From NCBI GenBank assembly GCA_934248075.1, contig CAKQKH010000001.1, positions 1 through 64,000 on the forward strand: a DNA stretch of 64,000 bases. The letters are read 5' to 3'. The notes beneath the pieces are model-generated. The model worked only from the letters and a program-made list of their open reading frames with translations. It made no database searches and had not been told where the DNA came from. The position numbers and the translations under genes are program-made. This stretch comes from an uncultured Alphaproteobacteria bacterium (GTDB lineage: Bacteria > Pseudomonadota > Alphaproteobacteria > RF32 > CAG-239). Positions 49,052 through 57,422 of this stretch are shown here, piece after piece; position 1 is the first letter of the stretch, and the number at the start of each line of letters is the position of its first letter.

Positions 49052-50128
49052 ATGATTGTTTTAGGAATAGAAAGCAGCTGTGATGAAACCGCGGCCGCCA
49101 TTGTGAATGATCGCCGAGAGATTCTTGGCGAATGCGTGCTGACTCAGTTGGAACACAAAGTTTATGGCGGTGTGGTACCAGAGATCGCCGCCCGCTGCCA
49201 TTTGGAACATATAGACGAGATTCTTGAAGAAACTTTCAAAAGAGCCAATCTCAAACCTTCTGACATAGATGCTGTTGCCGCGTCTTCCGGCCCCGGCCTC
49301 ATCGGCGGTGTTGTTGTCGGCGTCATGGCCGCCAAAGCCTTGTCTCTTGCCTTAAACAAACCATTCATTGCTCTTAATCATTTAGAAGGGCATGCTCTAG
49401 CCGCCCGCCTTACTTCTGACGTCCAATATCCCTATCTTTTGCTGCTGGTTTCCGGTGGCCATTGCCAAATTCTGATTGTCAAAGGTGTTGGTGATTTTGA
49501 GCGCTTAGGCACTACTATTGATGATGCGGCCGGCGAGGCTTTTGATAAAGTCGCCAAAATGCTCGGTCTTGGCTATCCCGGCGGCCCGATGATTGAAAAA
49601 ATGGCCGCACTGGGTGATGAAAACCGCTTTGTTTTGCCGCATCCGCTGCAAAATTCCGGCGACTGCAATTTGTCTTTTTCTGGACTCAAAACCGCGGTGC
49701 GCAAAATCATTGAATCTTATTCTCCCGATGACAATATTGAACACGCCATTATCAGCAAACACGATACTGCTGATATCTGCGCCTCTTTTCAAAAAGCCGC
49801 TACCGAAAGCTTGGTTTACAAATTGCAAAAAGCCATCGTCACTTTCAAAACCAAGTATCCGCAAGGTCAGGATTTAGTGGTTTCCGGCGGAGTTGCCGCC
49901 AACACTTACCTCCGCAATCGTTTGCAAAAACTAGCCGACATTGAGGGTCTGATTTTTTCTGCGCCGCCGATTCGCTTTTGCACCGACAACGGAGTTATGA
50001 TTGCTTGGGCCGGCATGGAACGCGCCCTCAAAGGATTATATAATAATCTGGACTTCAAACCCCGTCCCCGCTGGCCACTGGACACTGATGCTCCCAAAGC
50101 CGCCGGCGCCGGAGGCGTCAAAGCATGA
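49052..50128 (+). CDS. tsaD: tRNA N6-threonylcarbamoyladenosine transferase TsaD
   Basis: Transfers threonylcarbamoyl to A37 of ANN-decoding tRNAs. It begins MIVLGIESSCDETAAAIV, with metal-binding His110 and His114 in NHLEGH, LLLVSGGHCQ, DDAAGEAFDKVAKMLGLGYP and VVSGGVAANTYLR. All motifs of the ASKHA fold are present in 358 aa. Its stop overlaps the nth start (ATGA). gpsA, which often follows, is absent. Confidence 0.96.
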   Translation: MIVLGIESSCDETAAAIVNDRREILGECVLTQLEHKVYGGVVPEIAARCHLEHIDEILEETFKRANLKPSDIDAVAASSGPGLIGGVVVGVMAAKALSLALNKPFIALNHLEGHALAARLTSDVQYPYLLLLVSGGHCQILIVKGVGDFERLGTTIDDAAGEAFDKVAKMLGLGYPGGPMIEKMAALGDENRFVLPHPLQNSGDCNLSFSGLKTAVRKIIESYSPDDNIEHAIISKHDTADICASFQKAATESLVYKLQKAIVTFKTKYPQGQDLVVSGGVAANTYLRNRLQKLADIEGLIFSAPPIRFCTDNGVMIAWAGMERALKGLYNNLDFKPRPRWPLDTDAPKAAGAGGVKA

Positions 50129-50766
50129 AACCAATCAGCGAAATCTGCCAAATTTTAGATATTTTTAAGGCTCAGGATCCCGCCCCCAAAAGCGAACTCC
50201 AATACCACAATGCCTACACTCTTTTGGTGGCGATTGTTCTGTCGGCTCAAAGCACTGACAAAGGCGTCAACAAGGCCACAATAGAACTTTTTAAGGTTGC
50301 CGACACTCCGCAAAAAATGCTAGATTTAGGTTTGGACAAGCTAAAAGAACACATCAAAACCATTGGTCTCTATAACAACAAAGCCAAAAACATTATAGCC
50401 TTGAGCCAAAAGCTGGTTGAAAAAAGCAACGGTGAGGTTATTCCTAATCGAGAATTTTTAGAATCTCTCCCCGGTGTCGGTCGCAAAACCGTCAATGTTC
50501 TGCTCAATGTCTGGTGGCATCAGCCCACCGTTGCCGTAGATACTCATGTTTTGCGTTTAGCCAAACGTTTGGAGTTGAGCGATGGCGACACTCCGCTTAC
50601 GGTAGAAGCCGACCTCAACAAGCTTCCTGATGAATACAAACTTTACCTGAATCACTGGCTGGTTTTATTTGGACGTTACATCTGCAAAGCCCAAAAGCCA
50701 GATTGCGGTAATTGTCCAATTACCAAGTTTTGCCACAGTCCTGACAAAAAGATTAAAGATATTTAA
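50125..50766 (+). CDS. nth: Endonuclease III
   Basis: DNA glycosylase/AP lyase for oxidised pyrimidines. The helix-hairpin-helix LESLPGVGRKTVNVLLN contains the catalytic Lys121; Asp139 follows in VAVDTHVLRLAKRL. The [4Fe-4S] ligands Cys187, 194, 197 and 203 have the C-x6-C-x2-C-x5-C spacing. It has 213 aa and overlaps the convergent downstream gene by 14 bases. Confidence 0.96.
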   Translation: MKPISEICQILDIFKAQDPAPKSELQYHNAYTLLVAIVLSAQSTDKGVNKATIELFKVADTPQKMLDLGLDKLKEHIKTIGLYNNKAKNIIALSQKLVEKSNGEVIPNREFLESLPGVGRKTVNVLLNVWWHQPTVAVDTHVLRLAKRLELSDGDTPLTVEADLNKLPDEYKLYLNHWLVLFGRYICKAQKPDCGNCPITKFCHSPDKKIKDI

Positions 50767-51337
50767 TCGCGGCAAACCCGCCAATCAGAAGAATCAGAAA
50801 CAACACGGACAAAATGCCCAGATTCTTTTCAATAAAGATTCTCATTGGCGCGCCATACTTCTTGAGCAACCACGCCACCAAATAGAATCTCATTCCCCGA
50901 GCAATAATTGAAGCTACCGTGAAGGTCAATAAATCCAGCCTGACCACGCCGCTGGCAATGGTAATAATTTTATATGGAAAAGGCGTAATACCGGCGCCAA
51001 AAACAATCCATGCCCCCCATTGATGATAATATTCCTTAAACACCTCAAACTGCTGCATATAGCCATAAAAATTCAAAATTGGTCTGGCAATCAGATCAAA
51101 AAAGAACACTCCGATACCATAACCGAAATATCCTCCTATCACGCTTGATATCGTAGCTATACCGGCAATTTTCCATGCTTTCTGCGGCATTGCCAAAACC
51201 ATCGGAATCAGCATGATATCTGGTGGTATCGGAAAAAACGAACTCTCCGCAAAAGCCACTATCGCCAAAAACCACAGTGCTTTCGGACTTGCTGACAAAT
51301 TAATCATCCAATCATAAATAGATCTGACTATCGGCAT
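50753..51337 (-). CDS. YqaA/DedA-like VTT-domain membrane protein
   Basis: A 194-aa inner-membrane protein with about five helices. FAESSFFPIPPDIMLIPMVL, GGYFGYGIGVFFFD, and GAGITPFPYKIITIASGVVR match the YqaA branch of the SNARE-associated/VTT family. Relatives act in lipid flipping or membrane homeostasis; the exact role is unknown. It is followed 16 bases upstream on the strand by folD, so it may be the tail of the yggT-DUF167-folD unit. Confidence 0.82.
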   Translation of the reverse strand: MPIVRSIYDWMINLSASPKALWFLAIVAFAESSFFPIPPDIMLIPMVLAMPQKAWKIAGIATISSVIGGYFGYGIGVFFFDLIARPILNFYGYMQQFEVFKEYYHQWGAWIVFGAGITPFPYKIITIASGVVRLDLLTFTVASIIARGMRFYLVAWLLKKYGAPMRIFIEKNLGILSVLFLILLIGGFAAIKYL

Positions 51338-51353
51338 TATTTAGTTTCCATAA

Positions 51354-52238
51354 TTAATGATGACAATGTCCGCAATGACATTCGTGCGGGTGTTGCTGCT
51401 GTTTTTCCGCGGCCTCCAAAACATTAGACAACAGCATTGCCACTGTCATCGGACCAACTCCTCCCGGCACCGGCGTAATATAAGCGGCTTTTTCCACTGC
51501 GCTGTCAAAATCGACATCTCCGCAAAGTTTGCCGTCAACACGATTGATTCCCACATCAATAACCGTTGCCCCCTCTTTAAGCCAATCAGCCTTCACCAGC
51601 TTCGGACAACCGCAAGCCGCTACCACTATATCTGCCTGTCTGACCAACTCCGGCAGATTAACCGTTTTTCTGTGCGTTACCGTAACCGTGCAATCATTAT
51701 TCAGCAACAACATTGCCGTCGGCCTACCCACAATGTTAGAGCGCCCGATAATCACCGCATGTTTACCGGCCAAATCAATTCCAGTGCTTTGCAACAGCCG
51801 CAAAATTCCTTTAGGGGTAGCGGAAACAATTGCTTCTGGTTCCTTGCAGGCTAACAATCCGGCATTATACGGATTAAACCCGTCCACATCTTTTTCCGGA
51901 CGAATAGCCGATAAAATCTTTAGCGGATTAATATGCTCCGGCAACGGCAATTGCACAATAATCCCGTTAATATGCGGATTCGCGTTCAGTTCGGCAATCA
52001 CCTCCAACAAAGCGTGTTCGCCAATAGTTTCGCTCATTTCAAAAACTTCGCAGCCGATACCCACCTCTGCCGCCGCTTTCTTTTTATTGCGCACATAGAT
52101 TTTACTGGCTTCGTTTTCACCAACCAAAACCACTGCCAAAACCGGCATATTTTCACCAGACAGCTCCTGAACTTTTTGCGCCAACTCAGCCCGAATTTCA
52201 GCGCTGATTTTTTTACCGTCAATTATTTGCGCGGTCAT
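51354..52238 (-). CDS. folD: Methylenetetrahydrofolate dehydrogenase/cyclohydrolase FolD with His-rich tail
   Basis: Bifunctional enzyme interconverting methylene- and formyl-tetrahydrofolate. YVRNKKKAAAEVGIG holds the catalytic Lys; GIIVQLPLPEHI, KDVDGFNPYNAG, GRSNIVGRPTAMLLL and TPVPGGVGPMTVAML are the signature segments. At 294 aa it is complete. Unusually, it ends in QQQHPHECHCGHCHH, a His/Cys-rich tail not typical of FolD. GGAGG lies eight bases before the ATG, inside the end of the DUF167 gene. Confidence 0.94.
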   Translation of the reverse strand: MTAQIIDGKKISAEIRAELAQKVQELSGENMPVLAVVLVGENEASKIYVRNKKKAAAEVGIGCEVFEMSETIGEHALLEVIAELNANPHINGIIVQLPLPEHINPLKILSAIRPEKDVDGFNPYNAGLLACKEPEAIVSATPKGILRLLQSTGIDLAGKHAVIIGRSNIVGRPTAMLLLNNDCTVTVTHRKTVNLPELVRQADIVVAACGCPKLVKADWLKEGATVIDVGINRVDGKLCGDVDFDSAVEKAAYITPVPGGVGPMTVAMLLSNVLEAAEKQQQHPHECHCGHCHH

Positions 52239-52541
52239 CTACAAAACCTCCCTCAGCCAATTTTCCAGTGTGGCGCTGTCTGTTTTTAACAAAATTTTCT
52301 TATACCGATCCAGCTCGCCGCCGACAATATCCATTGCTGATTTTGCTATTTTCAACTCACCGGCCAAAAATTTTATCAGTTCCTGATTGGCGCGGCCTTT
52401 TTCCGGCACGCTTACCACATTTATTTTCAGCCATTCCGCCCCATCGGCAGCGGCAAAAATCCCATTTATCTTACAACACGAAGAGTTAGGCGCAAGCCTA
52501 ACTCTCAAAATCAGACCTTGTGAATTTTCTTCAAAAACCAA
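52239..52541 (-). CDS. DUF167 (YggU) family protein
   Basis: A 100-aa protein with the family pattern LILRVRLAPNSSCCKI, LKINVVSVPEKGRANQELIK and IVGGELDRYKKILL. The function is unknown. It lies between yggT-like and folD genes; yggT-yggU adjacency is widespread in bacteria. Confidence 0.88.
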   Translation of the reverse strand: MVFEENSQGLILRVRLAPNSSCCKINGIFAAADGAEWLKINVVSVPEKGRANQELIKFLAGELKIAKSAMDIVGGELDRYKKILLKTDSATLENWLREVL

Positions 52542-52549
52542 GCTCTATC

Positions 52550-52849
52550 CTATATCATCAGAGCGCTCAAGCGCAAAACCAAACGACTAATAAAAATCAG
52601 CGCCAAAAGCAGAATAAACGGTGAAAAATCAAACCCGGCCAACGGCGGAATTTTTTCACCGATTTTCTTATAAACCGGCAACGTCAATTTATCCAAAATC
52701 TCAACGGTTTTTTGAGCATATTTGTTAGAAGCTTCCAATACTTTAAAATGAATCAGCCAATACAAAACTATCTGCACAACCACAATCTTAAAATAAATAT
52801 CCACGATTAAGCCTATAACATACAAAAACGGCTCAAAAATAGCACCCAT
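52550..52849 (-). CDS. YggT family membrane protein
   Basis: A 98-aa protein with two hydrophobic segments (VIGLIVDIYFKIVVVQIVLY and FSPFILLLALIFISRLVL) separated by KLTLPVYKKIGEKIPPLAGF, the YggT repeat-like signature. Homologues are implicated in envelope or division functions. I chose the ATG at 52849, eight bases after AAGGAG; an upstream start 11 codons earlier lacks a site. Confidence 0.87.
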   Translation of the reverse strand: MGAIFEPFLYVIGLIVDIYFKIVVVQIVLYWLIHFKVLEASNKYAQKTVEILDKLTLPVYKKIGEKIPPLAGFDFSPFILLLALIFISRLVLRLSALMI

Positions 52850-52923
52850 TACAAAATCTCCTTCAAATAAAAAACTATTCAATCAGATAAACCAGACAGC
52901 AGAATCTGTCAACCCTAAACTCA

Positions 52924-53967
52924 CTACGCTATTTCCCGACTTTTATTCTCCAACAGCTCATATTCCCTGCGGTTGAATCCCGAAAAACGTCTGACCAACG
53001 GCTGGCGGACTGCTTGTCGTTCTTGCTCTTCCTTTGACAATCCCATTCTCATGGCGGTTATCTGATCAACCATTTTACGGCGGTTGTTTTCAAGCTGCTC
53101 TTTCTTGCGCAGAACTTCATTAACACTCAAAGCCTCCGGACGGTATACCGGGCTGTACTTGGTCAGCACTCCGCCGGTAACCATATCAAACTCTTCACCA
53201 TCTTTTTGGTTTTGCAAATAACTTTGTCTGGTTTGTTCCAGCTCTTCCGCCGCCGCTGCCATTGCAAGGTTTCCGGCCATTCGCTGCGCCTCTTTAGTCA
53301 ATTCCTGTTCGCGCTTTTCTTGCTCATCTGACTTACTCTTGGTTGCTTGCGTGCGATCGCGCAAACGTCTCAACTCCGAGAGCTTAAAGTTCAAAAAGCT
53401 GAGTTTGTTCTGTGCCAGTTCTTTATAATAACCGGTACCGTTTCTTTCTGCTGACTGATAAAGCATGATAATCAGTTTCAACTCAGTCTCGCGGTCATCC
53501 ATAAAGCCTATAAAATCATTGCGAGCTTGAATTTCATCGTCCGTTGTACCATTACTATAAATATCAACCTCAATCTTGCGTTGCGTCTGCACCCAATCAT
53601 AATATTCAGCTCGCGGATCTTCAGAAGAATACAGATGTTGCAAAGACTCTGCCAACACATAGCTTATATCCGACACAGGAACTTCCTGATTATTATAAGT
53701 CGGCAGTTTAAGCGGCTGCCCCTTAGCCTGTGCAATCATCAATTTACGGGCATATTCTCTGGTCTCTTCAGCCTTACGGTGGCGCATATCGCTAATCATC
53801 GCCTCCATCCGCGCCCGCTCGTCCAAAGTAGCTTTTTCCACCGGATTATATTCGCTGTCCCGCTCTTTTTCATAGGCATTCTGTCGGTTAGACATCGCGG
53901 CATAAGCATCTAACTCTGACCCTATCAGCGGATTGTAGTAATTATCATATTCTTGTCTTGACGGCAT
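52924..53967 (-). CDS. Unknown charged helical protein, 347 aa
   Basis: I do not recognise this protein. It is soluble and mostly charged, with predicted long helices rich in Arg, Glu and Gln (LDERARMEAMISDMRHRKAE; SEQ around residues 190-250 with many Lys/Glu), a central segment with Tyr/Asp (EDPRAEYYDWVQTQRKIEVD), and no signal peptide or membrane helix. It lies 25 bases after the TerB-like gene and may be co-transcribed. Cysteines are absent. A structural or scaffold role is only a guess. Confidence 0.6.
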   Translation of the reverse strand: MPSRQEYDNYYNPLIGSELDAYAAMSNRQNAYEKERDSEYNPVEKATLDERARMEAMISDMRHRKAEETREYARKLMIAQAKGQPLKLPTYNNQEVPVSDISYVLAESLQHLYSSEDPRAEYYDWVQTQRKIEVDIYSNGTTDDEIQARNDFIGFMDDRETELKLIIMLYQSAERNGTGYYKELAQNKLSFLNFKLSELRRLRDRTQATKSKSDEQEKREQELTKEAQRMAGNLAMAAAAEELEQTRQSYLQNQKDGEEFDMVTGGVLTKYSPVYRPEALSVNEVLRKKEQLENNRRKMVDQITAMRMGLSKEEQERQAVRQPLVRRFSGFNRREYELLENKSREIA

Positions 53968-53992
53968 TTAAGCCTCCTTGCTTGGATATGCG

Positions 53993-54439
53993 TTAAACTT
54001 TTTCAAAAATAACTTTTCCTTCTTCCAGCCAAACTATCCGGTCAATCACCCATTGGCTGATTTGCTCAATTTTTTCAAGTTCCAACCCCATCGCCTGACC
54101 GACGCGGCCAATCAGCAAAGTTTCCCGATCCGAAAGATCTCCGTCTGAGTTGGCCAGCATACACATTTCCTTAATCAATTCCATCGCCACCCGACGGCTT
54201 TTGATTTTTTTGCTTTCCTCAACTATCTCGTCATCGCTTTTCATCAGTTTGATTTCCGCGGCGTGTTCTGGCGAAATTTCAAAAGCCTTAGCCAATTCGG
54301 TAATAAACTCTTTTTCACCGTCATCGACATTTCCGTCAGCACGAGCCAAACGCACCATCACTTTAATAAAAGTTATTTTGTCATCTTCGCTCATTTCCGC
54401 CAAATAGCTCATATCATTCTCCATCTTCAAATCAGACAT
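53993..54439 (-). CDS. TerB-like (tellurite resistance/DjlA N-terminal fold) protein
   Basis: A 148-aa all-helical acidic protein. Two related halves, IKVMVRLARADGNVDDGEKE and EMCMLANSDGDLSDRETLLI, have the TerB pattern of a helix followed by an acidic ADGxxxxxE motif that can bind divalent metal. The cellular role in most bacteria is unclear; nothing else here points to tellurite resistance. AAAGGA precedes the ATG at 54439. Confidence 0.75.
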   Translation of the reverse strand: MSDLKMENDMSYLAEMSEDDKITFIKVMVRLARADGNVDDGEKEFITELAKAFEISPEHAAEIKLMKSDDEIVEESKKIKSRRVAMELIKEMCMLANSDGDLSDRETLLIGRVGQAMGLELEKIEQISQWVIDRIVWLEEGKVIFEKV

Positions 54440-54538
54440 AAAAAAGATCCTTTCGTTGATTTAATTTTGCTTATATCTTAGCAAATTTTTCAAAAATTTC
54501 AATCAAAAAGCTATTTTCTCGGTCGCGAATAAAAAATG

Positions 54539-54567
54539 TTGAAATTAGAACGCCGATAACGTATGCT
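54539..54567 (+). promoter_or_regulatory. Candidate promoter of the miaB-phoH-ybeY-corC-lnt operon
   Basis: TTGAAA (54539-54544), 17 bases, TATGCT (54562-54567). It lies 38 bases before the miaB GTG. Confidence 0.45.
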
Positions 54568-54605
54568 GTTATTTAGGCTAATAAATAAAAAGAAAAGAAC
54601 CAAGA

Positions 54606-55940
54606 GTGAAAAAATATTATATCAAAACTTTCGGCTGTCAGATGAATGTTTACGATTCTCATCGCATTGCCGCTATTTTAGAAAATTTAGGTTTTTCTCC
54701 TGCCACATCGCCAAAATCAGCCGATCTGGTAATTTTTAACACCTGTCATATTCGCGAAAAAGCCGCTGAAAAAGTTTTTTCAGATTTGGGCAGACTAAAC
54801 CTCATCAAAGAAGAACGCGCCGCCGAGGGCAAAGATACGGTCATAGGCGTTGTTGGTTGCGTAGTTCAGGCAGAAGACGAACAAATCGCCAAACGCGCCC
54901 CATTTGTAGATTTTGCCACCGGCCCGTTGACATATCATCGTCTGCCCCAAATTTTGGAGCAAATATCGCGCCGCCGCGGCATCACCCTTATTGATACCGA
55001 GTTTCCGGCAGAATCCAAGTTTGATTATTTGCCCCCAAACACTTCCATGGGCGGATGTTCTTTTTTGGCTATTCAAGAGGGTTGCAATAATTTTTGCACT
55101 TATTGCGTAGTTCCTTACACTCGCGGAGTAGAGACTTCCCGCAATATTGAAGACATCATTGCCGAAGCAAAAACTTTGGTCGCCGGCGGATCTGTGGAAA
55201 TCAATCTGCTCGGTCAAAATGTAAACTCTTTTCATGGGCTTGATAAAAACGGCAAAGAGCGCAATCTCGCATACCTTTTGCGCTGTCTGAATGATATTGA
55301 TGGTCTGGAAAGGATTCGTTATACCACATCATATCCCGCCGATGTTGATGATGACCTGATTGCCTGCCACCGTGATCTCAAAAAGCTGATGCCTTATTTG
55401 CATTTGCCGGTACAATCAGGTTCTGATAAAATTCTCAAGGCCATGAATCGCCGCCACACTCGCGGTCAATATTTGGAAACCGTTGACAAGCTCAAAAACG
55501 CCAATCCCGAACTTGGCCTGTCATCAGATTTTATTGTCGGATTCCCCGGTGAAACAGATGAAGATTTTGAACAAACTCTGGATTTGGTTCGCAAAGTTGA
55601 GTTTGTACAGGCCTTTTCTTTCAAATATTCTCGCCGCGCCGGCACTCCGGCAGCTCTCATGCCCAATCAAGTTGAAGAAAAAGTCAAAAAAGAACGTTTG
55701 GAAATCCTCCAGCAATTGCTATTTTCATATCAGTTAAAGTTTAATAAAGAAAGTATTGGTAAACTCATGCCAGTTTTGTTCGACATCAAAGGCCGGCACA
55801 AAGGAGAGCTTATCGGCCGCACTCCTTGGATGCAGAACCTGCATGCCGAACTCGGCAAGGAATACCAAAACCGCATTGTCAACATCAAAGTAACCGGCGC
55901 CACCGTCAATTCGTTGTCCGGCATTATTGAAGGAAAATAA
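54606..55940 (+). CDS. miaB: tRNA-2-methylthio-N6-dimethylallyladenosine synthase MiaB
   Basis: Radical SAM methylthiotransferase acting on A37 of tRNA. The N-terminal UPF0004 domain has Cys11, Cys47 and Cys85 for the auxiliary cluster. The radical SAM motif CNNFCTYC has Cys160, 164 and 167, and a C-terminal TRAM domain is present. It has 444 aa. The start is a GTG with only a weak purine-rich upstream sequence. It leads the miaB-phoH-ybeY-corC-lnt block, a conserved alphaproteobacterial order. Confidence 0.95.
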   Translation: MKKYYIKTFGCQMNVYDSHRIAAILENLGFSPATSPKSADLVIFNTCHIREKAAEKVFSDLGRLNLIKEERAAEGKDTVIGVVGCVVQAEDEQIAKRAPFVDFATGPLTYHRLPQILEQISRRRGITLIDTEFPAESKFDYLPPNTSMGGCSFLAIQEGCNNFCTYCVVPYTRGVETSRNIEDIIAEAKTLVAGGSVEINLLGQNVNSFHGLDKNGKERNLAYLLRCLNDIDGLERIRYTTSYPADVDDDLIACHRDLKKLMPYLHLPVQSGSDKILKAMNRRHTRGQYLETVDKLKNANPELGLSSDFIVGFPGETDEDFEQTLDLVRKVEFVQAFSFKYSRRAGTPAALMPNQVEEKVKKERLEILQQLLFSYQLKFNKESIGKLMPVLFDIKGRHKGELIGRTPWMQNLHAELGKEYQNRIVNIKVTGATVNSLSGIIEGK

Positions 55941-55942
55941 AC

Positions 55943-56908
55943 ATGGCAGAAATTAATTTTGAATTGTTTAACAACACTTTGGTTCAACAGCTTGTCGGTC
56001 CGCAAGACAACAATTTGCGCCTGATTGAAAAGATTCTCGGCGTTGAAATCGGCTCTTTCGGCAATCAGATGAACATCAAAGGCTCTGCCGAGGCTATTGA
56101 ACAGGCCAAGACCGCCATAGACGTGCTGTACAACAAAGTCAGCAAAGGCATTACCATTAATGAAGAAGAAGTCAAAGCAGCCATTCGTATTTCCGGAGGT
56201 GAGGCCGATTCGGCCGCCGCGCAAGATTTGAGCAATATTGTTCTTAAAACCAAAAAGCGTCATATTTATCCGCGGTCAGCCACCCAGGCTCTTTACATTC
56301 AAGAAATGATGAAAAACGAGCTGGTCTTTGGTTTGGGGCCTGCCGGTACCGGTAAAACTTATTTAGCGGTTGCTCTGGCCGTATCCATGATGCTAGAAGG
56401 CCGCATTGATAAAATCATTCTTTCTCGTCCGGCGGTTGAAGCTGGCGAAAATCTCGGGTTCCTCCCCGGTGATCTCAAAGAAAAAGTAGATCCCTACTTG
56501 CGCCCATTGTATGACGCCTTATATGAGATGTTGCCCGCCGAACAGGTAGATAAGAAAATTGCTCTCGGAGAGATTGAAATTGCACCGTTGGCTTTCATGC
56601 GCGGCCGCACTCTTTCCAACGCTTTTGTCATTTTGGATGAGGCGCAAAACACCACCCCTATGCAAATGAAAATGTTCCTTACTCGTTTGGGCGAAAACTC
56701 TCGCATGGTTGTAAACGGAGATCTCAGTCAGGTTGACCTTCCGCGCGGCACGGTTTCCGGATTAAGAGACGCGCTTGATGTTTTGAACGGCACTCCCAAC
56801 ATCAGTTCCGTGCGTTTCAGCGCCGCAGATGTTGTCCGTCATGGTTTGGTTGCCAAGATTGTCAAAGCTTATGAGGAGCGGAGCAAGAAAGAATACGGTG
56901 ATGAATAA
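55943..56908 (+). CDS. PhoH-like ATPase (PhoL)
   Basis: A 321-aa P-loop protein: an N-terminal KH-like region, then FGLGPAGTGKTYLAVALAVS (Walker A) and AFVILDEAQNTTPMQMKMFL (Walker B). ISRPAVEAGENLGFLPGDL-type sequence (here LSRPAVEAGENLGFLPGDL) is diagnostic. Its exact role is unsettled; pairing with ybeY suggests ribosome or RNA metabolism. Its end overlaps the ybeY start. Confidence 0.93.
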   Translation: MAEINFELFNNTLVQQLVGPQDNNLRLIEKILGVEIGSFGNQMNIKGSAEAIEQAKTAIDVLYNKVSKGITINEEEVKAAIRISGGEADSAAAQDLSNIVLKTKKRHIYPRSATQALYIQEMMKNELVFGLGPAGTGKTYLAVALAVSMMLEGRIDKIILSRPAVEAGENLGFLPGDLKEKVDPYLRPLYDALYEMLPAEQVDKKIALGEIEIAPLAFMRGRTLSNAFVILDEAQNTTPMQMKMFLTRLGENSRMVVNGDLSQVDLPRGTVSGLRDALDVLNGTPNISSVRFSAADVVRHGLVAKIVKAYEERSKKEYGDE

Positions 56909-57419
56909 ACCGCTTATAAACATCGTTCTAGACGATTCGCGCTGGGAACAAGAACTTCCTCTCGTCAATGACTTGTCAGATACGGTTTTTAACACCACTT
57001 TAGAGTTTGTCAGCAGTTGTGAGCCATCAAAGCTCACTTCTGCCGAGTTGCCCATTGCCGTAAATTTGTCTTTAAGCAATAATGAAACTGTCCACTTGCT
57101 CAACAAACAATTTCGCGGCATGGACAAACCGACCAATGTCTTGTCTTTTGCCAATATAGATGATCCTGATTTTGATTTTGAGCCGGCAGGCGTCGAATAT
57201 CTTGAAATCGGAGATATAATTATTGCTCTGGAAACTTTACAACTGGAAGCCGCAGAAAAACAAATTTCTTTAGCTGATCATTTTTGCCACCTCTTGGCGC
57301 ATGGCTTGCTTCATCTTTTGGGATACGACCACCAAGAAGATGCCGAAGCCGAACACATGGAGGACTTTGAGGTAAAAATTTTGCATAAGCTTAACATTAA
57401 AAACCCCTATGAGGAATAA
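56901..57419 (+). CDS. ybeY: Endoribonuclease YbeY
   Basis: Metal-dependent RNase involved in 16S rRNA 3' maturation and ribosome quality control. The zinc motif HGLLHLLGYDH supplies the H3xH5xH triad, and FRGMDKPTNVLSFAN and YLEIGDIIIALET are conserved. I chose the ATG at 56901, overlapping the phoH stop by eight bases, giving 172 aa. Confidence 0.93.
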   Translation: MNKPLINIVLDDSRWEQELPLVNDLSDTVFNTTLEFVSSCEPSKLTSAELPIAVNLSLSNNETVHLLNKQFRGMDKPTNVLSFANIDDPDFDFEPAGVEYLEIGDIIIALETLQLEAAEKQISLADHFCHLLAHGLLHLLGYDHQEDAEAEHMEDFEVKILHKLNIKNPYEE

Positions 57420-57422
57420 TCA

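Noticed and set aside
53993..54439. Tellurite-resistance operon
   Set aside because: Only a single TerB-like protein is present; terA, terC, terD and terZ are absent, so a resistance function is not supported.
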